Part shown: piece by piece, positions 1 to 5,580 of the stretch | Layout: the number at the start of each line of letters is the position of its first letter | How positions within the stretch are numbered: position 1 is the first letter of the stretch | Assembly: GCA_021826565.1 (NCBI GenBank) | Contig: JAKAZJ010000077.1 | Location: 1 to 7,547 of the forward strand | Reading direction: 5' to 3' | Length of the DNA stretch: 7,547 nucleotides | Origin: Pseudomonadota bacterium | Lineage (GTDB): Bacteria > Pseudomonadota > Alphaproteobacteria > Acetobacterales > Acetobacteraceae | The notes under the pieces: generated by a model | Told to the model about the DNA's origin: nothing | Database searches by the model: none | What the model saw: the letters and a program-made list of their open reading frames with translations, nothing else | Translations under genes and position numbers: made by a program

Positions 1-18
1 CGGCGCCGTCTCGCAAGG

Positions 19-717
19 TCAGCCGCGCGCCCGCGCCAGCCGCATCATGGTCACGCCGATCCGCCACCCGGCGCGCAAAGTACCGGACAGCGACCCCGCC
101 ACCTTCGAGCGTCCGCCGGCACGGCAACGATAGGGTAGCGGCACCTCGGTGATCCGCAACCGCGCGCGCGCGGCCAGCATCTGCATCTCCAGATTCCAAC
201 CATACCCCATCTCGCGCATCCCCAGCCCGGCCAGCGCGTCGCGGCGGATCGCGCGGAACGCACACATATCGGTGTAGGGAACCCCATACAGCCGCCGCAT
301 GACCGCCCCGGCCAGCCGTCCGGCCAACACCTGATGCCAGGCCATCGCGCCCGGCTCCCGCTCGCCCCGGGTGCGCGTGGCCAGCACGAAATCCTGCGCG
401 CCGGCGGCGATCGGGGCGATCAGCCGTTCCATCAGATCGGCGCGGTCGGCGCCATCGCCGTCCAGGAATACCAGGATCGCCGCGGCCGGATCCGCCGCCG
501 CGACGCCGGCGGCACAGGCGCGCCCGTAGCCCCGGCCCGCGTCCAGCACACGGGCGCCGGCGGCGGCGGCGCGCGCGGCGGTCGCATCGGTGCTGCCGCC
601 GTCGGCCACGATCACCTCGCGCTCCGGCAACCCCGGGACTTCGCCGATCACCCCGGCGATCGTGTCGGCTTCGTTCAATGTCGGGATGATGACCGAAACG
701 CGCGGCGCGGATGTCAT
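19..717 (-). CDS. Family 2 glycosyltransferase, polyprenyl-phosphate sugar synthase-like (DPM1/DPG-synthase type)
   Basis: The 232-residue protein has a GT-A fold signature. A VIIPTLNE motif lies at residues 9-16, DGGSTD at 39-44, and the metal/nucleotide-sugar DxD-type motif DGDGAD at 86-91. The later segment with YTDMCAFRAIRR (148-159) and EVPLPYRCRAGGRSK (191-205) is typical of enzymes that transfer a sugar from a nucleotide donor to dolichyl or polyprenyl phosphate. There is no clear C-terminal membrane anchor, so it is probably cytosolic or peripheral. The ATG at 717 starts just before the conserved first beta strand; an in-frame GTG at 744 would add nine residues with no homology value. 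The ribosome binding site is weak. It is divergent from the phosphorylase operon, 47 bp away. By inference it may supply the lipid-linked donor for the GT-C enzyme at 3014-4345. Sugar and acceptor cannot be told from sequence. Confidence 0.9.
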   Translation of the reverse strand: MTSAPRVSVIIPTLNEADTIAGVIGEVPGLPEREVIVADGGSTDATAARAAAAGARVLDAGRGYGRACAAGVAAADPAAAILVFLDGDGADRADLMERLIAPIAAGAQDFVLATRTRGEREPGAMAWHQVLAGRLAGAVMRRLYGVPYTDMCAFRAIRRDALAGLGMREMGYGWNLEMQMLAARARLRITEVPLPYRCRAGGRSKVAGSLSGTLRAGWRIGVTMMRLARARG

Positions 718-764
718 GGTGCAGCCGCTTCGCGCCGCGCGCACACTCTGCCAGGATAGGTGCC
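718..764. promoter_or_regulatory. Short divergent intergenic region, expected to hold both promoters
   Basis: Only 47 bp separate the minus-strand glycosyltransferase start from the plus-strand phosphorylase start. Promoters for both directions must lie here or reach into the opposite coding sequence. I cannot see a convincing -35/-10 pair on either strand, so this is inferred from gene layout alone. Confidence 0.4.
753..760 (+). promoter_or_regulatory. Ribosome binding site of the phosphorylase gene
   Basis: AGGATAGG lies 4 nt before the ATG at 765 (AGGA core 8 nt before it). This supports 765 as the start, against an in-frame upstream ATG at 711 that would overlap the divergent gene and add 18 unconserved residues. 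Confidence 0.6.
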
Positions 765-1598
765 ATGACCGACGCGCCCCGCCCGCCGCCGATCCTCGAT
801 CACAAGCATCCGCGCGCGCCCTCCGTCTTCCGGCCTGGCAACCTGCTGCGCGAGGCGCGGCGCCAGAAGCGCCTGCCCACGACTCCGGTCCCGGAAATCT
901 GCCTGCTCGACCCCGACGGCGATCTCGATACCGAATTGCGCCGGACCGGCCGCGCTGCCATCGATCCGGACTGGCCCTGCTACCACACCATCCTCACCCG
1001 CTTCACCCTGGGTGTCGAGACCATCGGCATCGTTCCGCGCGCGGTCGGCGCCGCGTTCGCCGTGCTGGAAGCGGAACAGCTGTTTGCCGCCGGCTGCCGT
1101 CTGCTGCTCAGCGTCACCTCGGCGGGCCAGATCGCCGATCTCGGCCCACCTCCTTATTTCATCCTGATCGACCGCGCGCTGCGCGACGAGGGCACCAGCT
1201 ACCACTACCTCCCGCCCGCCACCTTCGCCACCGCCGACGCGACCTTGGCCGACCCGATCCACGCAGCACTCCACCCCCTGCCCTTCCCGGTCTATCGCGG
1301 CGCCAGTTGGACCACCGACGCCCCGTTCCGCGAGACCGAAGCCGCGATCGCCGCCGCCGCCGCGGCCGGCGCCCTGGCGGTGGAGATGGAGGCGGCCGCG
1401 CTCTATGCCTTCGCCACCGCGGGCGGGCATGACGTGGTGTGTTTCGCCCATGTCACCAACCAGATGGCACGCGACGGCGACGATTTCGAGAAGGGCGCGG
1501 CAAACGGCACCACCGACCTGCTGCGTTTGCTCGAAGCCGCCGCGGCCGGCTGGCGCGGCCTCACCCGAAAGGAACGCCATGCGACCGAACCCGGTTGA
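765..1598 (+). CDS. Nucleoside phosphorylase-like protein (PNP/uridine phosphorylase superfamily)
   Basis: The 277-residue protein belongs by motif to the PNP/UDP family, which cleaves the N-glycosidic bond of nucleosides with phosphate to give ribose-1-phosphate and free base. Visible marks are GVETIGIVPRAVGAA near residues 83-97, the glycine-rich SVTSAGQI at 116-123, DEGTSYHYLPP at 141-151 (close to the uridine phosphorylase 'EGTS-HY' segment), GASWTTDAPFRE at 179-190, and VEMEAAALYAFA at 206-217. The Met-Glu of that last segment binds the ribose in this family. Around 70 N-terminal residues precede the core, which is longer than in standard housekeeping enzymes. It is the first gene of the plus-strand operon, and its 3' end overlaps the next gene by 20 nt. 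Placement beside a radical SAM and glycosyltransferases suggests a specialised substrate instead of ordinary salvage; that is inference, and the base specificity cannot be read. Confidence 0.85.
   Translation: MTDAPRPPPILDHKHPRAPSVFRPGNLLREARRQKRLPTTPVPEICLLDPDGDLDTELRRTGRAAIDPDWPCYHTILTRFTLGVETIGIVPRAVGAAFAVLEAEQLFAAGCRLLLSVTSAGQIADLGPPPYFILIDRALRDEGTSYHYLPPATFATADATLADPIHAALHPLPFPVYRGASWTTDAPFRETEAAIAAAAAAGALAVEMEAAALYAFATAGGHDVVCFAHVTNQMARDGDDFEKGAANGTTDLLRLLEAAAAGWRGLTRKERHATEPG
1568..1574 (+). promoter_or_regulatory. Ribosome binding site of the DoxX-like gene, inside the phosphorylase 3' end
   Basis: AAAGGAA sits 4 nt before the ATG at 1579 and fixes that start. The site lies within the last codons of the upstream gene, so translation of the two genes is probably coupled. 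Confidence 0.65.
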
Positions 1599-2157
1599 CG
1601 ATGCGATCGCCTTCCTGACCAAGCCGGCCTGGACCACGCCGGCGATCTGGATTCTGCTCGCCGGCAGCGTGGTGTTCGCCCTGCGCGCCCGCCGCGGCGC
1701 CGGGGCACGCGATATCGGCATCTGGGCGCTGCGGGTGCTGGTGGGCCTGATGTGGTGGCAGCAATCCTTGTGGAAAATCCCGCCCAACGAAGGCGGCCTG
1801 ATCTACTGGATGAAGCAGGAGGTCGCCCACGCCGCCATCGCCCTGCAAGCGCAGCTGATCGGTTCCTTCGTGCTGCCGCATATCTCCGTGTTCGGGCCGG
1901 CGGTCTATCTGATCGAGGTCGGCATCGGCGCGTCCCTGATCCTGGGCGTGCTCACGCGCGGCTTCGCGCTGCTCGGCCTGGCGATGGCGGCCAATCTCTG
2001 GCTCGGGCTCTATTCCGCTCCGGGCGAGTGGCCCTGGACCTATATGTTCCTGGTGATCCTGATGGCGCTGTTCGCGATCGATCCGCCCGGGCGCAGCCTG
2101 GGGCTGGACGCACGGATGCGCGGGCGCGGCGGGCGCCTGACCACGTGGTTCGCATAG
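1579..2157 (+). CDS. DoxX/DoxD-family membrane protein (TQO small-subunit DoxD-like)
   Basis: The 192-residue integral membrane protein has about four to five hydrophobic segments, near residues 20-36, 47-61, 104-125, 127-146 and 153-167. Between the second and third is a short loop with KIPPNEGGLIYWMKQE (66-81). The segment LMWWQQSLWKIPPN followed by YLIEVGIGASLILGVLTR (110-127) is characteristic of the DoxX/DoxD superfamily, whose founding member is a subunit of archaeal thiosulfate:quinone oxidoreductase. No second TQO subunit or sulfur gene is nearby, so a thiosulfate role should not be assumed. Bacterial DoxX proteins occur as membrane redox-partner subunits in many settings. The start is fixed by a good ribosome binding site. 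It overlaps the phosphorylase by 20 nt and is followed after 3 nt by the next gene, which points to co-translation. It may provide a membrane electron link or anchor for the cluster, but this is a guess. Confidence 0.82.
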   Translation: MRPNPVDDAIAFLTKPAWTTPAIWILLAGSVVFALRARRGAGARDIGIWALRVLVGLMWWQQSLWKIPPNEGGLIYWMKQEVAHAAIALQAQLIGSFVLPHISVFGPAVYLIEVGIGASLILGVLTRGFALLGLAMAANLWLGLYSAPGEWPWTYMFLVILMALFAIDPPGRSLGLDARMRGRGGRLTTWFA

Positions 2158-2160
2158 CCC

Positions 2161-2895
2161 GTGGCGCAGCCCGGGTACAGCCGCGCGGCGATCGCGGTGA
2201 TGGCGAAGGCGCCGCGGCCCGGGCAGGTGAAGACGCGCCTGGTGCCGCCGCTGTCACCGGACGAGGCGACAACGCTGAACGCCGCGTTCCTGCGCGACAT
2301 CTCCGAAACCGTCGCGGCCCTCGGCCGCAGCGTGTCGCTCGATAGTTTCGTCGCCTACGCCCCGGCTGGGGAGGAGGCGCGGTTCGACGGCCTGCTGGCA
2401 CCGGGCACGAAGCTGGTTCTGGCCGATGGCGCAGGCGCGCCGCCGGGGATCGTGGGGATCGGGGCGTCGCTCTGGCAGGCCTTCGCGACGTTGTTCGGCC
2501 GTGGCTACGACCGCGTGTGCCTGGTGAACGCGGACAGCCCGAATCTGCCCGGAGCGTTCCTGGCGGAGGCCTTGGCCGCGCTGGCGCGCGGGCAGGACGG
2601 GGTGCTCGGCCCAGCCGAGGATGGCGGCTATTACCTGATCGGCCTGCCCACTGCCGCCGTCGCCGCTGCGTTGCTGCGCGACATCCCCTGGAGCACGGCG
2701 GCGGTCACCCGGACCACCCTGACCCGCGCCGCGGCGGCGGGGCTGACGCTGCATCGCCTGCCGGTCTGGTACGATGTGGATCAGCCGACGATTTTGGCGC
2801 GGCTGGCCGATGACCTCGCCGCCGACCCGGCGGCGGCGCCGGCGACCGCGGCGGCGCTGACCGCACTCGGGCGCGCGCGGAGTGGCGCGGCGTGA
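2161..2895 (+). CDS. DUF2064 / TIGR04282-type glycosyltransferase ('arsenosugar biosynthesis' family)
   Basis: The 244-residue protein shows the DUF2064 (GT-A/nucleotidyltransferase-like) pattern in order: AKAPRPGQVKTRL at residues 15-27 (nucleotide-binding loop), VNADSPNLP at 122-130 (metal-binding Asp region, usually GsDsPdLp), GPAEDGGYYLIGL at 150-162, IPWSTAAVTRTTL at 175-187, and WYDVDQPTIL at 203-212. Length matches the family. It starts with GTG, only 3 nt after the DoxX-like stop and without a visible ribosome binding site, so it probably relies on coupled translation; an ATG 13 codons later would cut into the conserved first strand. Database labels call many such proteins arsenosugar glycosyltransferases, but I see no arsenic methyltransferase or ArsS here. 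The true donor and acceptor are unknown. The C-terminal 25 residues are Ala-rich and unconserved. Confidence 0.88.
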   Translation: MAQPGYSRAAIAVMAKAPRPGQVKTRLVPPLSPDEATTLNAAFLRDISETVAALGRSVSLDSFVAYAPAGEEARFDGLLAPGTKLVLADGAGAPPGIVGIGASLWQAFATLFGRGYDRVCLVNADSPNLPGAFLAEALAALARGQDGVLGPAEDGGYYLIGLPTAAVAAALLRDIPWSTAAVTRTTLTRAAAAGLTLHRLPVWYDVDQPTILARLADDLAADPAAAPATAAALTALGRARSGAA

Positions 2896-3013
2896 GGGCA
2901 AGGCCGTCCGGGTCCGATGCAAGCCGCGTGCGGGCGGAGCGGCTCTGCGGAGCGCTTGTCACGCGGCGGAGGGTGCACGATCCGCGTTGCTCCGAGCGCC
3001 CAACGCGGGTTCC
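2896..3013 (+). other. 118-bp gap inside the operon
   Basis: This is the only sizeable gap between the operon genes. An 8-nt direct repeat GCGGAGCG occurs at 2934-2941 and 2947-2954, and ACGCGG at 2961-2966 can pair with CCGCGT at 2982-2987. The frame of the downstream gene is open throughout (from 2882), so a longer protein beginning at an upstream GTG or at TTG 2987 cannot be excluded. No small gene, T-rich terminator or clear promoter is visible. Confidence 0.4.
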
Positions 3014-4345
3014 ATGACGCCAGGGCCGCGCCCGCTCGGCGGCAGCCTGGCCCTGCTCGCCGCGTTGGGGATCGCGCTGACCGGCCTGACCGCGCTCGGT
3101 CTGATCCTGGTCGCCGGGCGGCCGGTCGGGAATCCGGGGCCGGAGCGAAGCTTGGCGGTGATCGGGGTCGAACTCGCCGCCGGCGCGCTGTATCTGAGTG
3201 CCGCCGCGCTGATCCGCCGCCGCCCACCGCCGCCACGGGCGCTGTGGGTCGTGCTGGCGGCGGCGGCGGCGATGCGGGCGCTGCTGGTCCCGATCGCGCC
3301 GCCGCTGTCCTCCGACCTCTATCGTTACGTCTGGGACGGGCGGGTGCAGGCCGCCGGCATCAACCCCTATCGGTATGTTCCCGCCGATCCGCGTCTGGCC
3401 CGGCTGCGCGACCGCGCGGTGTTCCCGCATATCAACCGCGCGCGGACCGCGCGCACCATCTACCCACCCGCCGCCGAGCTGATGTTCCGCCTCGCCGCCG
3501 CCGTAGCCCCCGGCATCCGCGGCATGAAGCTGGTCATGCTGGGCTGCGATCTGGTCGCCATCGGCGGATTGCTCGCGCTGCTGCGGCTGGCGGAGCGCCC
3601 GGCGGCCGAGGTGCTGCTGTACGCCTGGGCGCCGCTGCCCGTGTGGCAGTTCGCCGCCGACGGGCATGTCGATGCACTGGCCGCCGCGCTGGTCACGCTC
3701 GCGCTGCTGGCCGGCGCACGCGCGCGCCGCGGCACCGCCGGGGCGCTGCTGGCCGGTGCCGCGCTGGTGAAGTTCCTGCCGGTGGCAATCGCACCGGCGT
3801 TATGGCGCCGCTGGGACTGGCGGACCCTGGCCGGGTTCGTCGTAACGGCGGGGCTGATCTACGCGCCCTATCTGGGCCTGGGCGCGCGCGTGTTCGGCTT
3901 CCTGCCCGGTTATGCGGCGCAGGAGGGCCTGCTGTCCGGACGTGGCATTTTCCTGCTCGACCTGATCCGCTTGGCGACCCCTTTGCCCGGTTGGGCCGGC
4001 TATGCCTACGCCGCGGCGCTGACGGCGGGGCTGCTGGCGTTGGGGCTGACGGTGGGGTTCGGCGCGCAGTTGCCCACCGCCCCAGGCCCGCGCATCGCCG
4101 CGATGGCGCAATCCGCGGCACTGTTGGGGACCGTCGCGGTGATCGGCGTCTCGCCGCATTATCCGTGGTATCCGGGCTGGCTGGTGCCGCTGGCCTGCCT
4201 GGCGCCGGCGCCGTCCCTGCTATGGCTGATCGCGGCCAGCCCGCTGCTGACCCTGGACCCGGCGCATCACCCGGGGATCGCCGCCCTGGTCTATCTGCCC
4301 ACCGCCGCGCTGGCGCTGGCCGCCGCCGCAAGGAACCGAGGATGA
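3014..4345 (+). CDS. GT-C (GT87-like) polytopic membrane glycosyltransferase, probable polyprenyl-phosphate-sugar dependent mannosyltransferase type
   Basis: The 443-residue protein is strongly hydrophobic with roughly ten to twelve membrane segments (for example near 11-34, 48-67, 77-95, 172-191, 219-234, 242-262, 272-289, 330-350, 362-380, 399-413 and 421-438). The long loop after the third segment reads PLSSDLYRYVWDGRVQAAGINPY (97-119). An acidic residue in this first periplasmic loop, here Asp101, is the catalytic base of GT-C enzymes. TIYPP (148-152), FAADGHVDAL (213-222), ALVKFLP (250-256) and SPHYPWYPGWL (380-390) fit the GT87/DUF2029-like pattern that uses polyprenyl-phosphate mannose or related donors. 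The ATG at 3014 begins shortly before the first membrane helix; the open frame continues upstream to 2882 but those 44 residues look like chance coding. The stop overlaps the next start as ATGA. By inference it works with the divergent GT2 at 19-717. Confidence 0.85.
   Translation: MTPGPRPLGGSLALLAALGIALTGLTALGLILVAGRPVGNPGPERSLAVIGVELAAGALYLSAAALIRRRPPPPRALWVVLAAAAAMRALLVPIAPPLSSDLYRYVWDGRVQAAGINPYRYVPADPRLARLRDRAVFPHINRARTARTIYPPAAELMFRLAAAVAPGIRGMKLVMLGCDLVAIGGLLALLRLAERPAAEVLLYAWAPLPVWQFAADGHVDALAAALVTLALLAGARARRGTAGALLAGAALVKFLPVAIAPALWRRWDWRTLAGFVVTAGLIYAPYLGLGARVFGFLPGYAAQEGLLSGRGIFLLDLIRLATPLPGWAGYAYAAALTAGLLALGLTVGFGAQLPTAPGPRIAAMAQSAALLGTVAVIGVSPHYPWYPGWLVPLACLAPAPSLLWLIAASPLLTLDPAHHPGIAALVYLPTAALALAAAARNRG
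4330..4334 (+). promoter_or_regulatory. Ribosome binding site of the radical SAM gene
   Basis: AAGGA lies 7 nt before the ATG at 4342, inside the last codons of the GT-C gene. It selects 4342 out of a reading frame that is open upstream all the way to 2917. Confidence 0.65.
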
Positions 4346-5379
4346 CCGCCGACCCACGTCGCTATTTCGAATCCGTCACCGACCGCGCGCCCGAAGCCGC
4401 CGCCCCGCCGGTCTGCCTGTATCTGGAAGTCACCAACCGCTGCAACCTGTTATGCGAGACCTGCCCGCGCACGTTCGAAACCCTGGAACCCCCCGCCGAC
4501 ATGGACTGGGGCCTGTTCACCCGCATCGTCGATCAACTCCCGTCGCTGTCGCGCGCCGTGCTGCACGGCGTCGGCGAGCCGATGCTGGTGCGCGCCCTGC
4601 CGCGCATGGTGCGCTACCTGAAGGACCGCGGCGTCTATGTGTTGTTCAACACCAACGGCACGCTGCTGTCGCCGCGCCGCGCCGAGGCGCTGATCGCGAC
4701 CGGACTCGACGAGCTGCGGGTTTCGCTGGACGCCGCCACGCCCGAGGCGTTCCTGCGGGTGCGCGGCAAGCCGCTGTTCGGGCGCATCCTGGCCAATCTG
4801 CGCGCGTTCACCGCCCTGCAGCGCACGCTGGGCGCAACCACCCCGCGCGTCTCGTTGTGGCTCACGGGACTACGCGAAACGATCGCCGAACTGCCCGACT
4901 TCGTCCGCCTGGCCGCGGAACTGGGCGTGCGCGAGGTGTATCTGCAACGTCTGGTCTATGACGACACCGGCCGCGGCCTGGCCCGCCCCGACCAGGCGTT
5001 GTTCGCGCAGTTGGCGGCGGCGGAGGATGGCCCGATCGCCGCGGCCACCGCCTTGGCGGCGACGCTCGGCGTGCGCCTGGATGCGTCCGGGGCGACCGAA
5101 CCGGGCCTGTCGCTGCAACCGGGCGATGACCCGCTGCCCTGGTCCGGTTGCCGGCGGCCGTGGTCGCTGATGTATATCACCGCCAACGGACGTGCCCTGC
5201 CCTGCTGCATCGCCCCGTTCTCGTCGCGCGATTATGCCGCCTACACGCTGGGCGATGCCACGCAGGACGATCTGCGCGCGATCTGGAACGGCCCGGCGTA
5301 TCGCGACTTCCGCGCCGCGCTGCTCGGCGACACGCCGCCGGCGCCGTGCGAGGGCTGCGGCGTGCGCTGGAGCCTGTGA
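4342..5379 (+). CDS. Radical SAM/SPASM-domain protein
   Basis: The 345-residue protein has a radical SAM core. The 4Fe-4S/AdoMet motif CNLLCETC gives Cys34, Cys38 and Cys41; HGVGEP (75-80) is the GGEP-like SAM-binding motif; NTNGTLL (103-109) and LDELRVSLDA (122-131) are the next core strands. The C-terminal half carries a SPASM-type auxiliary cluster region: Cys270 in GCRRPWSLMYITANGRALPCC, Cys288 and Cys289, LGDATQDDLRAIWNGPAYRDFR (303-324), then CEGC with Cys336 and Cys339 seven residues before the end. Related SPASM enzymes modify peptides, proteins or small molecules by radical chemistry in the cytosol. It lacks the CxxCxHCHVdAGP-type sequence of ArsS, and its C-terminal half reads as SPASM, not the HpnH type, so those functions are not supported. 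The start overlaps the GT-C stop by 4 nt (ATGA). It is the last gene of the operon. The substrate is unknown, and no candidate precursor peptide gene was seen nearby. Confidence 0.9.
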   Translation: MTADPRRYFESVTDRAPEAAAPPVCLYLEVTNRCNLLCETCPRTFETLEPPADMDWGLFTRIVDQLPSLSRAVLHGVGEPMLVRALPRMVRYLKDRGVYVLFNTNGTLLSPRRAEALIATGLDELRVSLDAATPEAFLRVRGKPLFGRILANLRAFTALQRTLGATTPRVSLWLTGLRETIAELPDFVRLAAELGVREVYLQRLVYDDTGRGLARPDQALFAQLAAAEDGPIAAATALAATLGVRLDASGATEPGLSLQPGDDPLPWSGCRRPWSLMYITANGRALPCCIAPFSSRDYAAYTLGDATQDDLRAIWNGPAYRDFRAALLGDTPPAPCEGCGVRWSL

Positions 5380-5432
5380 TACCAACCGATGGAATTGCCG
5401 ACGCTTCCGGCAATTCCGTCGGTTCGTATCAC
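5376..5432. repeat. Strong palindrome (25-nt arms, 7-nt loop) covering the radical SAM stop codon
   Basis: Positions 5376-5400 and 5408-5432 are reverse complements at 23 of 25 positions, with the 7-nt loop ACGCTTC at 5401-5407. One mismatch becomes a G-U pair in RNA. The left arm begins GTGATACCAACCGATGG and contains the TGA stop of the upstream gene. No T-tract follows, so it is not a classical intrinsic terminator. It could act as a transcript-end stabiliser or barrier, or be a dispersed REP-like/MITE-like palindrome inserted at the operon end. Confidence 0.85.
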
Positions 5433-5452
5433 GCGCCGGGTTGGCGGGCGGT

Positions 5453-5522
5453 GGTGCGTCAAACGACGCATCATACCAGCCGGCGCATGGGTCAGCGGTG
5501 TTGCCCTCTGGTATGACGCACC
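5453..5522. repeat. Second inverted repeat with alternative pairing
   Basis: The right arm CTGGTATGACGCACC (5508-5522) is the exact complement of GGTGCGTC (5453-5460) joined to ATACCAG (5473-5479), with a 12-nt bulge between those two blocks. TGCGTC (5455-5460) can instead pair with the near GACGCA (5465-5470) across an AAAC loop, so two exclusive structures are possible. The arms also carry TCATACCAG, similar to the TGATACCAA of the first palindrome. Probably a diverged copy of the same repeat family. Confidence 0.7.
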
Positions 5523-5540
5523 GGCTACTCAGCGCACACC

Positions 5541-5559
5541 CCGGATGGCGGCAATCCGG
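5541..5559. repeat. Small perfect hairpin upstream of ada
   Basis: CCGGAT (5541-5546) pairs exactly with ATCCGG (5554-5559) around a 7-nt loop, 21 nt before the ada ATG. It might be an operator or chance; 6-bp stems are common in GC-rich DNA. Confidence 0.35.
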
Positions 5560-5580
5560 TGCCTCCCCCATGTTGTCGTC

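Noticed and set aside
714..1787. 357-codon minus-strand open frame opposite the phosphorylase
   Set aside because: No recognisable motif; the plus strand carries a clear PNP-family protein with a ribosome binding site.
1579..2157. Thiosulfate oxidation function for the DoxX/DoxD-like gene, or membership of a DUF692-type (bufferin) peptide cluster
   Set aside because: No second TQO subunit, sulfur gene, DUF692 protein or Cys-rich precursor peptide is present in the window; only the membrane protein family itself is supported.
2896..3013. RiPP precursor peptide gene for the radical SAM/SPASM enzyme
   Set aside because: No short frame with a ribosome binding site and a plausible leader/core peptide is visible here or in the 5380-5580 region.
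2917..4341. Upstream extension of the radical SAM reading frame giving an 820-residue protein
   Set aside because: The first part is Arg/Ala/Gly-rich shadow translation of the GT-C gene in another frame. Homology begins at the ATG at 4342, which has its own ribosome binding site.
5376..5432. Rho-independent terminator
   Set aside because: The stem is strong, but the sequence after it (ACGCGCCGGG) has no T-tract on the plus strand, and the left arm includes the stop codon.
5376..5580. Insertion sequence or integron attachment site
   Set aside because: No transposase or integrase gene or target duplication is seen; only short inverted repeats are present.
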